DNA from: Nitriliruptoraceae bacterium
GTDB taxonomy: Bacteria; Actinomycetota; Nitriliruptoria; Nitriliruptorales; Nitriliruptoraceae
Reading direction: 5' to 3'
NCBI GenBank assembly: GCA_007134165.1
Contig: SLLJ01000392.1
Coordinates: forward strand, 1 to 13,051
DNA: 13,051 nt
Below are positions 6,384-13,051 of this stretch, one piece after another; position 1 is the first letter of the stretch, and each line of letters begins with the position of its first letter. The notes beneath the pieces were generated by a model, which saw only the letters and a list, made by a program, of their open reading frames with translations, had not been told where the DNA came from and did no database searches. The translations under genes were made by a program, and so were the position numbers.

Positions 6384-9346
6384 CCACGTGCCTCCTGTGT
6401 CGAGGTCGAAACGGGGGCGGGGCTGATCCCCTCCGCCACGCGCAGAGCTTCCTCGAGGGCCTCGGCGGCACCGAGCGCCCGCCCGGCCGCCCGGGCCGCA
6501 GCCGCAGCCGGCTCACCGAGTGCCTGCCCCGCGCGGCGGCGCACCTCGGCGGCCTCGACGCCCTCGTCGGGGGTGAGCGCGACCTCCTGGCGGCTGCGAA
6601 GATTCTCGGCCGCACCGGCCAACCGGGCGGCCGGCTCGTGGTGGTCGAGCGCGCCGGCCACGGCGGCCACCCCCCGCAGGTCTCGGGCCAGTCCCACGAA
6701 GTCGTAGGCGCTGCGCGTCAGGCTCCGGATCGCCCGCAGGTTGCGCACGTGCAGCGCCGCCGCCTCGTCCCAGGCGCCCCGTCGGCGGGCGACCCAGGCC
6801 CGGCCCAGCCGGGACAGGCAGGCGCTCCAGCGGTCCTCGACCGCGAGGTAGCCCTGTTCGGCGAGCGCGAACCCGGCGGCGGCCGCGTCGAGGTCGTGGT
6901 CGGCGGCCGCGAGCTGGCCCGCAACATCCTCCAGGGCCGCGCCCACCCACGCATCACCGCCGGCTGCCGCCGCCCTGCGGGCCACCTCCAACCGCCGGAC
7001 GGCGGCCGCGGGGAGTCCGGCGGCGTGCTCGAGGTGGGCGAGGCGGGCGTCGCACAGCGCCGCGCGGTCGTGGTCCCCCGCCCGCAGCGCCAACACCCGG
7101 CCAGCTTCGAGGTGGCGTCGGGCCCGGGCCACCTCGCCCACGGCCGCGGCCAGCCGACCAGCGCCGTGCCGGGCCCGGGCCAGCAGCGCCAGCTCGTCAT
7201 CGGCCACCTCGGCGTCGTCGAGTTCGGCAAGCACCTGCTCGGCCCAGTCCGCGCCCTCCCGCACGTGCCCGAACTGCAGCCAGAACCACCACGCCCCAGC
7301 CACGATCTTGCGCGCCGGGTCGGGCCGGCCGCGCGCCAGCGACCAGGTCAGCGCGGCCCGCAGATCGTCGTGCTCCGCGTGCAGCCGGTTGAGCCAGCGC
7401 ACCTGGTCCCGCCCGGTCAGCTCGGCGCGCGCCGTGTCGGCCAGCGCGGCGAGGTGGGCGGCATGCCGAGCCCGCAGGGCCTCGAGCTCGGCCGGGCCGA
7501 GCCGATCACGGGCAAACGAGCGGATCGATTGGGGCAGTCGGTGGCGGGCCGGACCAACCGGGGTGGGCACGGCCAGCACCAGCGAACGCTCGACGAGCCC
7601 GTCGAGGTGCTCGAGCACGTCGTCGGCCGGCAGGTCGGCGTCGGCACAGACCGCCTCCGCGCCGACGAGGGTGAAGCCGCCCTGGAACACCGCGAGGCGG
7701 CGGAACAGCCGCCGCGACGGCGCGTCGAGGAGGTCCTCGGACCAGGCGACGGTCGCGGCCAGGGTGCGGTGCCGGGGCGGCGCCGCCCGGCGTGAGGAGC
7801 GCAGCAGCCGGAAGCGGTCGTCGAGCCGCGCCGCCACCTGCTCGGCGGACAGGACCCGCAACCGGGCCGCCGCCAACTCCAGAGCCAGCGGGATGCCGTC
7901 CAGCTCCCGGCAGATCGCGGCGATCGCCACGGCCTCATCCGAGCCGGGCTCGTAGCCGGCGTGCACGGCCCGTGCTCGCCGCAGGAACAGCTGCGCGGCG
8001 TCGCTGCGAGCCAGGTCGTCGAGGTCCGCACCTTCGGGCGGCAGCGACAGCGACGGCACCCGCCACACCCGCTCGCCGTCGAGGTCCAGCGGTTGACGGC
8101 TGGTGACCAGCACCGTGAGACCGGCGACCCGTAGCAGCAACTCGTGGACGAGGTCCGCGCAGCCGTCGATGACGTGCTCGGCGTTGTCGAGCACGAGCAG
8201 CGCCCGGCGTCCGGCCAGCCGGACCACCAGGGCATCGAGCAGCGCGGGCAGCTCCGCGTCATCGACCCCGAGCACTTCGGCCACGGCGCCGGGGACCAGC
8301 GCCGCATCGTCGAGGGTCTGCAGTTCCACCCACCACACCCCGTCGGGATACGCGCCGCGCGCATGACGGGCGGCGGTCGAAGCCAGCAAGGTCTTGCCGC
8401 AGCCTCCCGCCCCGGTCAGGGTGATCAGCCGGTCCAGGCCCAGCGCCTCACGCAGCCCGACCAGCTGCTGCTCCCGACCGATCGGCTCGACCAGAGCCGC
8501 GGGGAGGTTGCCGAGATCGACGCCACCGGCGCTCCTGGGGGCCGGCGTCGCCGCGGCACGCCCACCGGGCGCGGGCAGGTCGAGCCCCGGGTCCTGCGCC
8601 AGGATCCGGGCATGCAGGTCGGCGAGCTGCCGGGTCGGCTCGACCCCGAGCGACTCCACCAGCTCGTGGCGCGCCACCCGGTAGGCGTCCAGCGCCTCGG
8701 CCTGTCGTCCACTGCGGTACCGGGCCAGCATGCGCAGCCCGTGCAGCCGCTCACGCACCGGATGGGCAGCGACCAGGGCCTCGAGCTCGGCGACGACCTC
8801 GGCGTGCCGGCCGAGCTCGAGCTCCGCACCGAGCCGGGCCTCGATCGCCGCAAGCCGCAGTTCGGCGAGGCGGGCCGCCTCCGCGCGCGAGGCGGCGCCG
8901 AGCTCGAGGCCCTCGCCGACCTCGCCCCGCCACCGCGCCAGCGCCTGGCGCAGCCCCCGCACCCCGGCCTCGAGCTCGCCGGCGGTCAGCTGCTGACGGG
9001 CCCGGCTCACCTCCGCGTCGAACCGGATGGCGTCCACGCCGACCCGGGTGAGGTCGAGGCGGTAACCCGACGGTTCCCGACCCAGGGCCGAGTCCGGTGC
9101 CCTCCGGCCCCCGGCCAGCACCCGGCGCAGGCGGGAGAGGTAGCTCTGCAGGGTGTCCACGGCGCTGGGCGGGGGCGTCTGTCCCCACACCTCGGCGACG
9201 AGCCGTTCGGTCGACACGGTGGCCCCGTCGGCCAGCGACAGGGCGAGTAGGATGGCACGGGGCCGCGCTCCGCCCACCGGACAGATCGCACCGTCGGTGC
9301 CACGGACCTCGACCGGGCCGAGCACCCGCACCTCGGGCGTGACCAT
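6380..9346 (-). CDS. AfsR/SARP-like STAND transcriptional regulator (BTAD + NB-ARC + helical repeats)
   Basis: A 988-residue multidomain regulator. Residues about 5-100 form an OmpR-type winged helix (VRVLGPVEV, then STERLVAEVWG and SAVDTLQSYLSRLRRVL). Residues about 104-250 are the bacterial transcriptional activation domain typical of SARPs (ALDAYRVARHELVESLGVEP). From 290 comes an NB-ARC/STAND ATPase: Walker A GAGGCGKT (312-319), Walker B ALLVLDNAEH (382-391), a TSRQPL sensor (415-420) and GIPLALELAAARL (484-496). The region after about 620 is Ala/Leu/Arg-rich helical repeat, TPR-like, probably a ligand or partner sensor. ATG at 9346 is chosen for its AGGAG 5 bases upstream and because the wHTH begins there; the open frame extends to 9529 over the divergent gene without domain content. 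Its divergent position makes the proline dehydrogenase/pruA operon the natural target, but this is inferred. The inducer is unknown. Confidence 0.9.
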   Translation of the reverse strand: MVTPEVRVLGPVEVRGTDGAICPVGGARPRAILLALSLADGATVSTERLVAEVWGQTPPPSAVDTLQSYLSRLRRVLAGGRRAPDSALGREPSGYRLDLTRVGVDAIRFDAEVSRARQQLTAGELEAGVRGLRQALARWRGEVGEGLELGAASRAEAARLAELRLAAIEARLGAELELGRHAEVVAELEALVAAHPVRERLHGLRMLARYRSGRQAEALDAYRVARHELVESLGVEPTRQLADLHARILAQDPGLDLPAPGGRAAATPAPRSAGGVDLGNLPAALVEPIGREQQLVGLREALGLDRLITLTGAGGCGKTLLASTAARHARGAYPDGVWWVELQTLDDAALVPGAVAEVLGVDDAELPALLDALVVRLAGRRALLVLDNAEHVIDGCADLVHELLLRVAGLTVLVTSRQPLDLDGERVWRVPSLSLPPEGADLDDLARSDAAQLFLRRARAVHAGYEPGSDEAVAIAAICRELDGIPLALELAAARLRVLSAEQVAARLDDRFRLLRSSRRAAPPRHRTLAATVAWSEDLLDAPSRRLFRRLAVFQGGFTLVGAEAVCADADLPADDVLEHLDGLVERSLVLAVPTPVGPARHRLPQSIRSFARDRLGPAELEALRARHAAHLAALADTARAELTGRDQVRWLNRLHAEHDDLRAALTWSLARGRPDPARKIVAGAWWFWLQFGHVREGADWAEQVLAELDDAEVADDELALLARARHGAGRLAAAVGEVARARRHLEAGRVLALRAGDHDRAALCDARLAHLEHAAGLPAAAVRRLEVARRAAAAGGDAWVGAALEDVAGQLAAADHDLDAAAAGFALAEQGYLAVEDRWSACLSRLGRAWVARRRGAWDEAAALHVRNLRAIRSLTRSAYDFVGLARDLRGVAAVAGALDHHEPAARLAGAAENLRSRQEVALTPDEGVEAAEVRRRAGQALGEPAAAAARAAGRALGAAEALEEALRVAEGISPAPVSTSTQEARG

Positions 9347-9351
9347 CGCTG

Positions 9352-9356
9352 CTCCT
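9352..9356 (-). promoter_or_regulatory. Shine-Dalgarno AGGAG of the SARP-like regulator
   Basis: AGGAG on the minus strand, 5 bases before the ATG at 9346. It fixes the regulator start and excludes the longer open frame that would overlap the proline dehydrogenase gene. Confidence 0.6.
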
Positions 9357-9362
9357 GACGGC

Positions 9363-9396
9363 CGGTTGCAGGTCTGCTGCAGGACGGCCGCAACCG
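9363..9396. promoter_or_regulatory. 34-bp imperfect palindrome, candidate operator between the divergent genes
   Basis: The outer arms CGGTTGC (9363-9369) and GCAACCG (9390-9396) are perfect inverted repeats. The palindrome CTGCAG (9377-9382) lies exactly on the same axis, between 9379 and 9380. Twelve of 17 symmetric base pairs match. It lies 16 bases upstream of the regulator ATG and 71 bases upstream of the proline dehydrogenase ATG, where a dimeric regulator could act on both promoters. No convincing -10 element could be placed on either strand of the 121-base region, so the relation to the transcription starts is unknown. Confidence 0.45.
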
Positions 9397-9441
9397 TGAG
9401 GCGCCAGTCTGCCTCGTCGACCCCGCGAGCGCACGGCGGCC

Positions 9442-9455
9442 GGCCGGCTCCGGCC
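9442..9455 (+). other. GC-rich hairpin directly before the proline dehydrogenase ribosome-binding site
   Basis: GGCCG (9442-9446) can pair with CGGCC (9451-9455) around a 4-base loop. The stem ends on the base before the AGGAGG at 9456-9461. In the mRNA it would sit against the ribosome-binding site. It could modulate translation or be chance in GC-rich DNA; there is no U-run, so it is not a terminator. Confidence 0.25.
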
Positions 9456-9461
9456 AGGAGG
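9456..9461 (+). promoter_or_regulatory. Shine-Dalgarno AGGAGG of proline dehydrogenase
   Basis: A full-consensus AGGAGG with 6 bases to the ATG at 9468. It fixes the start of the proline dehydrogenase; upstream in-frame sequence back to 9153 overlaps the divergent regulator and is not coding on this strand. Confidence 0.7.
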
Positions 9462-9467
9462 ATCCCG

Positions 9468-10409
9468 ATGCTTCGTTGGCTGCTGATCCGCGCCTCGGGC
9501 AGCGACGGTCTGGCCGACCTGACCCGCACCAGTGGGCTGGCCGGGCGGGTCGTGGCCCGCTACATCGCCGGTGAGTCGGTCGACGAGGGACTGGCCGCTG
9601 CCCGTGCGCTGGTCGCCGAGGGGGCGACGCTGACCCTGGACCACGTCGGGGAGTTCGTCAGCTCGATGCAGCAGGCCGAGGCCGCCGCCGAGGTCTACCG
9701 CACGCTGCTCGAGCACGTCGGGACCGAGGGGCTGCCGGCCGGGATCTCGGTCAAGCCGACCCAGCTCGGCCTGCTGCTCGATCCCGAAGGCTGCGCCCGG
9801 TTGGTGGGAGACCTCGCCACCCGGGCCGCGGCCGCCGGGGTGCACGTCACGCTCGACATGGAGGACCACCCGCTGGTCGAGACCACCGTGTCACTGGTGG
9901 AGCGGTCCCAGGCCGCCGGCCACGGCAACGTCGGCTGTGCGGTGCAGTCCTACCTGCACCGCACCGCCGAGGACGTGCGGCGACTGACCGCGGCCGGTGC
10001 CAGCCTGCGGCTGTGCAAGGGCGCCTACGCCGAGCCCGAGCACGTCGCCTTCCAGCGCAAGGTCGACGTCGACCGCGCCTACCTCGAAGATGCCCGCTAC
10101 CTGCTGGCCCACGGCCACGAGCCCCGCTTCGCGACCCACGACCATCGGTTGGTGGCGGCGATCAAGCGCTCGGCGGCACAGCTGGGCCGGGATCGCTCGA
10201 GCTACGAGTTCCAGATGCTCTACGGCATCCGCACCGACATGCAGAAGGCCCTGATCACCGACGGCTACCGGCTGCGCGTCTACCTGCCGTTCGGCACCGA
10301 ATGGTTCCCCTACTTCACGCGTCGCCTGGCCGAACGGCCGGCCAACCTGCTGTTCTTCGCCCGCGCCCTGGTGGCGCGCCCTGGCGGGGACTCGACAGCG
10401 GCGCCTTGA
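9468..10409 (+). CDS. pruB: Proline dehydrogenase (monofunctional, FAD-dependent)
   Basis: A 313-residue enzyme, the usual size of monofunctional PRODHs such as that of Thermus. It oxidises L-proline to P5C, passing electrons through FAD to the respiratory chain at the inner membrane face. The (beta/alpha)8 barrel shows the family motifs in order: SVKPTQLG with the active-site Lys (K96), LDMED (129-133), AVQSYLHRT (158-166) for flavin contacts, RLCKGAY (181-187), ATHDHR (222-227) and EFQMLYGI (247-254). The C-terminal YFTRRLAERPAN holds the paired Arg (R285, R286) that bind the proline carboxylate. The start has a consensus AGGAGG. It is followed after 65 bases by pruA, whose enzyme uses its product; two separate enzymes replace the fused PutA of many Gram-negatives. 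The symbol follows mycobacterial usage. Expression is probably controlled from the region shared with the divergent regulator. Confidence 0.95.
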   Translation: MLRWLLIRASGSDGLADLTRTSGLAGRVVARYIAGESVDEGLAAARALVAEGATLTLDHVGEFVSSMQQAEAAAEVYRTLLEHVGTEGLPAGISVKPTQLGLLLDPEGCARLVGDLATRAAAAGVHVTLDMEDHPLVETTVSLVERSQAAGHGNVGCAVQSYLHRTAEDVRRLTAAGASLRLCKGAYAEPEHVAFQRKVDVDRAYLEDARYLLAHGHEPRFATHDHRLVAAIKRSAAQLGRDRSSYEFQMLYGIRTDMQKALITDGYRLRVYLPFGTEWFPYFTRRLAERPANLLFFARALVARPGGDSTAAP

Positions 10410-10474
10410 GCGACCACCATCGGGACACGCCCCCGGCGGCGGGGCACCCCACGACGAGACCCGAGGCAGCGACC

Positions 10475-12100
10475 ATGAGCGACGGCACCTTCCGCGTCCC
10501 GACCCCCGTCAACGAGCCGGTGCAGGGCTACGCGCCGGGCACCCCCGAGCGCACCAGTCTCGAAGCCACCGTGCGCCAGATGGCCGCGGAGCGCACCGAA
10601 GCGCCATGTGTGATCGATGGCGCGGAGGTCCTGACCGGCGAGAGATTCGCCCAGCGCGCCCCCCACGACCACGGACTCGAACTCGCCGAGGTCCATGCCG
10701 CCGGCATCGATGAGGTCCGCCGCGCCATCGACGGCGTCGAGGCCGCCCGCCACGACTGGGCAGCGCTGCCCTTCGAGCACCGTGCGGCGATCTTCCTGCG
10801 TGCCGCCGACCTGCTCGCCGGCCCGTTCCGCGACACCATCAACGCCGCCACCATCCTCGGGCAGTCCAAGTCGGTCCAGCAAGCCGAGATCGACGCCGCC
10901 TGCGAGTTGATCGACTTCCTGCGCTTCAACGTCGCCTACGCCCAGCAGTTGCACGCCGAGCAGCCGCTGTCGGTCGCCGGCGAATGGAACCGCACCGAGC
11001 TGCGCCCGCTGGACGGCTTCGTGCTCGCGATCACCCCGTTCAACTTCACCGCCATCGCCGGCAACCTGCCCACGGCACCGGCCATCCTGGGCAACACGGT
11101 CGTCTGGAAGCCCTCCGAGAAGCAGGCGTTGGCCGCCCACCACACGCTCCGGGTGCTGCGCGCGGCCGGGCTGCCCGACGGGGTCATCAACCTCGTGCAC
11201 GGGGATGGCGCGCTGGTCGCGGACGTGGCCGTCTCCGACCCGCGCTTCGCCGCGCTGCACTTCACCGGCTCCGAAGCGGTCCTGACCTCGCTGTGGGAGC
11301 GCATCGGCGCCAACGTCGGCCGCTACACCAGCTTCCCTCGCATCGTCGGCGAATCCGGCGGCAAGGACTTCGTGCTCGCCCACCCCAGTGCGGACGTCGA
11401 CCGCCTGGCCGTGGCGCTCGGGCGCGGCGCGTTCGAGTACCAGGGCCAGAAGTGCTCGGCGGCCTCCCGGGCCTACCTGCCGGCCAGCCGGTGGCCGGCG
11501 GTGCGTGACCGGCTCGCCGACCTCGCCCGGGACCTGACGATGGGCGACGTCGGCCGGGACCTGTCGCTGTACCTCGGCGCCGTCATCGACGAACGGGCCT
11601 TCCGCCGCCACGCCGCCGCCATCGACCAGGCCCGCCACGAAGGCGTCGAGGTGCTCGTCGGCGGCGACGTCGACGATGCCGAGGGCTGGTTCGTCCCCCC
11701 CACCGTGCTGGTGACCGACAACCCGCGCTCACCCACCATGACCGAGGAACTGTTCGGACCGATCCTCACCGTGTTCGTCTACCCCGACGAGGACTTCGAC
11801 GCGATGCTGCCGGAGGTCGACCAGGCCACCCGGTACGCGCTGACCGGCGCGGTGTTCGCCGACGACCGGGCGGCCGTTGCCCGTGCGAGCACCGCGCTGC
11901 GTCATGCCGCCGGCAACCTCTACGTCAACGACAAGCCGACCGGGTCGGTGGTGGGCCGCCAGCCCTTCGGTGGCGCGCGCCGTTCGGGCACCAACGACAA
12001 GGCGGGGTCGGTGTTCAACCTGCTGAGGTGGGCCTCGCCCCGCGCGATCAAGGAGACCTGGGCCGCCCCGACCGACTGGCGCTACCCGCACCAGGGGTGA
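10475..12100 (+). CDS. pruA: L-glutamate gamma-semialdehyde (P5C) dehydrogenase
   Basis: A 541-residue aldehyde dehydrogenase, matching the roughly 540-residue group-1 P5CDHs (human ALDH4A1-like). It oxidises glutamate semialdehyde, the open form of P5C, to glutamate with NAD+. The N-terminal tail FRVPTPVNEPVQGYAPGTPER is typical of this subfamily. Visible motifs: ITPFNFTAIAGNL (186-198) with the oxyanion Asn N190, WKPSEKQ (211-217) for NAD binding, FTGS (263-266), GESGGKDF with E293, and catalytic C327 in GQKCSAASR. TEELFGPI (423-430) and KPTGSVVGRQPFGGARRSGTNDKAG (487-511) form the end of the catalytic and oligomerisation regions. ATG at 10475 has GAGG (10463-10466) 8 bases upstream. Being the next gene after proline dehydrogenase, it completes proline to glutamate conversion and may allow P5C channelling. 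A 5-bp GC hairpin is possible in the 65-base gap between them. Confidence 0.96.
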   Translation: MSDGTFRVPTPVNEPVQGYAPGTPERTSLEATVRQMAAERTEAPCVIDGAEVLTGERFAQRAPHDHGLELAEVHAAGIDEVRRAIDGVEAARHDWAALPFEHRAAIFLRAADLLAGPFRDTINAATILGQSKSVQQAEIDAACELIDFLRFNVAYAQQLHAEQPLSVAGEWNRTELRPLDGFVLAITPFNFTAIAGNLPTAPAILGNTVVWKPSEKQALAAHHTLRVLRAAGLPDGVINLVHGDGALVADVAVSDPRFAALHFTGSEAVLTSLWERIGANVGRYTSFPRIVGESGGKDFVLAHPSADVDRLAVALGRGAFEYQGQKCSAASRAYLPASRWPAVRDRLADLARDLTMGDVGRDLSLYLGAVIDERAFRRHAAAIDQARHEGVEVLVGGDVDDAEGWFVPPTVLVTDNPRSPTMTEELFGPILTVFVYPDEDFDAMLPEVDQATRYALTGAVFADDRAAVARASTALRHAAGNLYVNDKPTGSVVGRQPFGGARRSGTNDKAGSVFNLLRWASPRAIKETWAAPTDWRYPHQG

Positions 12101-12118
12101 GGCCCCCGAGCGTCCACG

Positions 12119-13051
12119 TCAGGCCGTGGCGCAGGTCACCGCGACCGGTTCGGCTGCGGCACGCCGCCGGTCGCGCTGCTCGACCACGTCGTCGTAGACC
12201 TTGAGCAGCCGGTCGGTGGTCCGCTCCCACGACGCGCGGGCCGCGGCGGCCAGTCCTGCCTTGCGGGCCGCCGCGACGTGATGGGGATCGGTGAGGTAAC
12301 GCAGCACCGCCGCGGCATGGTCGGCGGGGTCGTGCCCGGGAACCAGGGTGCCGCCGCGGCCCACCACCGCCTCCAGCCCCGGCACGTCGGCCGCAACCAC
12401 CGGGATGCCGCAGGCCTGAGCTTCGAGCGCGACCAGGCCGAAGGTCTCGCTGCGCGAGGGCACCAGCAGCACGTCCGCGTCGCGGTAGCGCTGCGCGAGC
12501 ACCGTCTGGTCCACCGCCGGCTCGAGCACGAGGCCGTCGGCCACGCCCAACTGCCGGGCGAGGCTGCGCAGTTGGGCCGGACCGGTGGCGTCCACCCCGC
12601 TGGCCCCACCGACGATGCGCAGCCTGGCGGCGGGCCGTTCACGGCGGACCTCGGCCAGTGTGCGCACCGCCACGTCCGGACCCTTGAGCGGCTGCAGCCG
12701 CCCGACGAAGAGCAACTCGGGTACCTGCGGCTCGGCGCGGGTGCGGGGGCCGGGGCCGAACCGCTCGAGGTCGACACCGGCCGGTACCACGGTCAACCGG
12801 GCCCCCGACAGCCCGTAGGTGCGGTGCAGCAGCCGGGCCTCGCCGCAGGTGAGCACCAGCACCCGGTCGGCGTGCCGGGCCACCCGTTCCTCGGCCACCA
12901 GCCGCAGGGCCGGCTCGGGCCGGTCACCGGGCGCCAGGGTGGCGTTCTTGAGCACCCCGAGCGTGTGGAAGGTCTGCACCAACGGGACGTCGAAACGTTC
13001 GGCCAGCCGCCGCCCCACCCACCCCGACAGCCAGTAGTGCGCGTGCAGCAG
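12119..13051 (-). CDS. mshA: GT4-family glycosyltransferase, MshA-like (partial, 5' end outside window)
   Basis: The C-terminal 310 residues of a GT-B glycosyltransferase; the frame is open to the window edge, so the start lies beyond 13051 and about 100 or more residues are missing. The first visible residues, LLHAHYWLSGWVG, match the MshA hallmark HYWLSG, followed by VPLVQTFHTLGVLKNATLAPGDRPEP, also MshA-like. The C-terminal domain has VPAGVDLERF (89-98), GRLQPLKG (117-124) with the Arg and Lys expected to bind the sugar-nucleotide diphosphate, and the EX7E motif from E202 to E210. MshA joins GlcNAc from UDP-GlcNAc to inositol-3-phosphate, the first step of mycothiol synthesis. Another GT4 acting on a different acceptor remains possible because the N-terminal acceptor domain is largely unseen. 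A GTG at 13018 is not a credible start since conserved sequence precedes it. It converges on pruA with 18 bases between the stops. Confidence 0.78.
   Translation of the reverse strand: MLHAHYWLSGWVGRRLAERFDVPLVQTFHTLGVLKNATLAPGDRPEPALRLVAEERVARHADRVLVLTCGEARLLHRTYGLSGARLTVVPAGVDLERFGPGPRTRAEPQVPELLFVGRLQPLKGPDVAVRTLAEVRRERPAARLRIVGGASGVDATGPAQLRSLARQLGVADGLVLEPAVDQTVLAQRYRDADVLLVPSRSETFGLVALEAQACGIPVVAADVPGLEAVVGRGGTLVPGHDPADHAAAVLRYLTDPHHVAAARKAGLAAAARASWERTTDRLLKVYDDVVEQRDRRRAAAEPVAVTCATA

Noticed and set aside
5205..9250. Long plus-strand open frames opposite proC, the YbjN gene and the SARP-like regulator
   Set aside because: Their composition is that of antisense translation, and the minus-strand genes carry the conserved motifs and Shine-Dalgarno sites.
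9347..9467. Sigma-70-like -10 and -35 boxes for the divergent promoters
   Set aside because: No TAnnnT hexamer with suitable spacing was found on either strand, so no promoter position is claimed.
9347..9529. N-terminal extension of the SARP-like regulator by 61 residues
   Set aside because: It would overlap the proline dehydrogenase start and the divergent control region, and the wHTH domain begins at the ATG at 9346 with a good AGGAG.
10429..10445. GCCCC/GGGGC hairpin between proline dehydrogenase and pruA as a terminator or attenuator
   Set aside because: It is a 5-bp stem without a T-run, in GC-rich DNA, between two genes that should be co-expressed; it is mentioned only under pruA.
10310..12091. 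Minus-strand open frames opposite pruA
   Set aside because: They have no domain signature and lie fully inside the clearly coding pruA frame.
12091..12118. Terminator between the convergent pruA and mshA-like genes
   Set aside because: Only a GGGG/CCCC stem around a 5-base loop at the pruA stop can be drawn, with no T-run on either strand.

Overview
The window is about 13 kb of dense, very GC-rich DNA with the codon use of a high-GC actinobacterium. An MshA-type glycosyltransferase (mycothiol synthesis), a YbjN-domain protein, an AfsR/SARP-like regulator and a small HTH protein resembling mycobacterial Rv0500A all point to Actinomycetota. A deep-branching class such as Nitriliruptoria is possible but is only a guess. 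Every gene found is intact except the glycosyltransferase, which runs off the right edge. No RNA gene, CRISPR array, insertion sequence or prophage gene was seen, and no gene-free stretch exceeds about 120 bases.

Layout. From 9346 down to 8, eight genes lie on the minus strand: a 988-residue SARP/STAND regulator, a YbjN-domain protein, proC, a lipoprotein membrane-fusion adaptor, an ABC ATPase, a MacB/FtsX-like permease, acuC, and a small excisionase-type HTH protein. Regulator and YbjN overlap by 4 bases, as do adaptor and ATPase, and ATPase and permease. The other gaps are 30 to 75 bases, so much of this block is probably co-transcribed. From 9468 to 12100 the plus strand carries proline dehydrogenase and L-glutamate-gamma-semialdehyde dehydrogenase (pruA). 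The partial mshA-like gene (minus strand, from 13051 to 12119) converges on pruA with only 18 bases between the stops.

How the genes fit together. Proline dehydrogenase and PruA oxidise proline to glutamate through pyrroline-5-carboxylate (P5C), and ProC reduces P5C back to proline, so both arms of P5C metabolism flank one large ATP-binding regulator. The regulator and the catabolic pair diverge from a 121-base region holding a 34-bp imperfect palindrome, a good operator candidate. The adaptor, ATPase and permease form a complete MacAB/YknXYZ-type export system of unknown substrate. AcuC is a zinc deacetylase that may control acetyl-CoA synthetase.

The most interesting points are the divergent proline module with its central palindrome, the translational coupling of a STAND regulator to a YbjN protein, and the unusual acidic and glycine-rich insertions in the adaptor lipoprotein.
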